In this document: one piece after another, positions 63,146 to 64,000 of the stretch | Layout of the letters: each line of letters opens with the position of its first letter | Position numbering within the stretch: the stretch's first letter is position 1 | Assembly: GCA_036937835.1 (NCBI GenBank) | Contig: CM072862.1 | Coordinates: 13,342,501 to 13,406,500, forward strand | DNA from: Pampus argenteus | Lineage: Eukaryota > Chordata > Actinopteri > Scombriformes > Stromateidae | DNA: 64,000 nt | Direction of reading: 5' to 3' | Notes under the pieces: generated by a model | What the model saw: the letters and a program-made list of their open reading frames with translations, nothing else | What the model was told of the DNA's origin: nothing | Database searches by the model: none | Made by a program: the position numbers and the translations under genes

Positions 63146-64000
63146 GTAAGACAAATTAACAATGACCGTTGCCAAAGTTATAGTGGACTAGAACATCAAC
63201 TTTTAGGCTTCTTTAAAGAATCTGCAATGATGCAATACTGTATGGCAGGTAATACTATATATTGAAAATGGATTTGTTTCCGTTAGAGCCCAATCAGTTC
63301 TTGTCAAAACCTTGTCAATAACATTTTCAAAACATAACAAATATAGAATAGCATAGCAAATATTATAGTACATGTTTAAGATAAATTAAATTTGTATCAA
63401 TAACAACTATCAATAACAAAACAAAATAGATTCAAATATGTAAAAAGCCTCCATTATTAAATGGTATAGTTAAGCCTATCACCAATGAATAATTCATCTT
63501 TGCATATGCATTTAAATTATATATTAAATTATGTATTATACTGTATACCTGTGTACCAGTCAAAGGACACCTTTATTTATTCATGCAAAAGTTTTAGGCA
63601 CTAAAATTAAAGTGATGATGCCTTTAAAAATAATGCCATGGATAGTACTTATTTATGAATTAACTTCATACAAAGTTCAATAAATAGAAGAAAGTCAAAT
63701 CAATATTTGCTGTGAGAGGGCTTTGCCTTCAAAAAAAACACAAACAACACCGTTCTCCTCAGTACACATGTGCACAGTTTTTCACGTTTCTTTGCAGGTC
63801 AGTTGTTCCAAGTATCTTGGAGAACTTGCCACAGTTCTTCTGTGGATTTAAGCTGTCTCAGTTGCTTCTGTCTCTTCATGTAAACGCAAACTGACTCCAT
63901 GATGTTGAGATCAGGTCTCTGTGGGGGTATCATACCATTTTCTTGCATGATTCTTGTCAATGAAGAAAGTTCTTTATGGCTCTAGCTGCATGTTTGGGGT
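63146..64000 (+). other. Intron after sushi 24, running out of the window
   Basis: AT-rich to about 63535, then a Tc1-like transposon on the minus strand up to the window edge. Sushi 25 must lie beyond. Confidence 0.75.
63539..64000 (-). mobile_element. Tc1/mariner-type transposon, 3' end (cut by the window edge)
   Basis: On the minus strand the sequence reads PKHAARAIKNF, then NIMESVCVYMKRQKQLRQLK and STEELWQVLQDTW, then stops. PKH-aRAiKNF and the STEELW-VLQD part belong to the C-terminal catalytic half of fish Tc1-like transposases. The end near 63548-63570 (TACCTGTGTACCAGTCAAAG on the + strand) resembles the Tc1 terminal repeat with CAGTCAAA. Frame breaks show it is dead. The left part lies beyond 64000. 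Confidence 0.75.

Noticed and set aside
1..64000. tRNA, rRNA, CRISPR arrays, bacterial-type operons
   Set aside because: None seen; repeats are microsatellites or transposons and the coding part is a spliced vertebrate gene.

Overview
The window is an internal slice of one very large gene on the + strand of a vertebrate genome, almost certainly a ray-finned fish. It holds 36 coding exons (5475 coding bases, 1825 codons) that splice into one uninterrupted reading frame from 1594 to 63145. The encoded protein is a series of CUB and sushi (CCP) domains in the order of the CSMD family: seven CUB-sushi pairs followed by ten sushi domains in a row. Counting back from the family layout (14 CUB, 28 sushi), these are CUB 8-14 and sushi 8-24. 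Wording in several domains (APCGYN at CUB 13, the FNLNDVVNFTC stretch of sushi 19, the FKTKSLLRF stretch of sushi 22) fits CSMD1 better than CSMD2 or CSMD3 as I remember them. The signal peptide, CUB 1-7, sushi 25-28, membrane segment and cytoplasmic tail lie outside the window. Fish origin is inferred from the small introns, dense CA/GT and CT microsatellites and the mobile elements present. No promoter, first exon, polyadenylation site, RNA gene or CRISPR array is seen. || Layout: 1-1593 intron; 1594-12452 CUB 8, sushi 8, CUB 9, sushi 9; 12453-20549 the longest intron, rich in simple repeats; 20550-28679 CUB 10, sushi 10, CUB 11, sushi 11; 29325-33125 CUB 12 and sushi 12, with a nested hAT/pogo insertion and a decayed LINE between exons; 33337-41255 CUB 13 and sushi 13, with a second pogo-type element; 42648-48471 CUB 14 and sushi 14; 48665-63145 sushi 15-24, one exon each; 63146-64000 intron, ending inside a Tc1-like transposon. 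|| The most interesting signal is not in the standard feature classes. At least five exons (CUB 8 first half, CUB 9 first half, CUB 11 first half, CUB 11 middle exon, sushi 21) have decayed partial copies of themselves in the adjoining intron, within about 50-370 bases of the real exon. CUB 9 has three in a row, and one of these keeps an intact acceptor but has an in-frame stop. They look like repeated local duplications of exon halves with their splice-side intron sequence, now fossil pseudo-exons. Other points of interest are a long-inverted-repeat MITE that fills most of a 438-base intron, a hAT element with a perfect 8-bp target duplication 76 bases upstream of an exon, and two perfect long palindromes inside that element.
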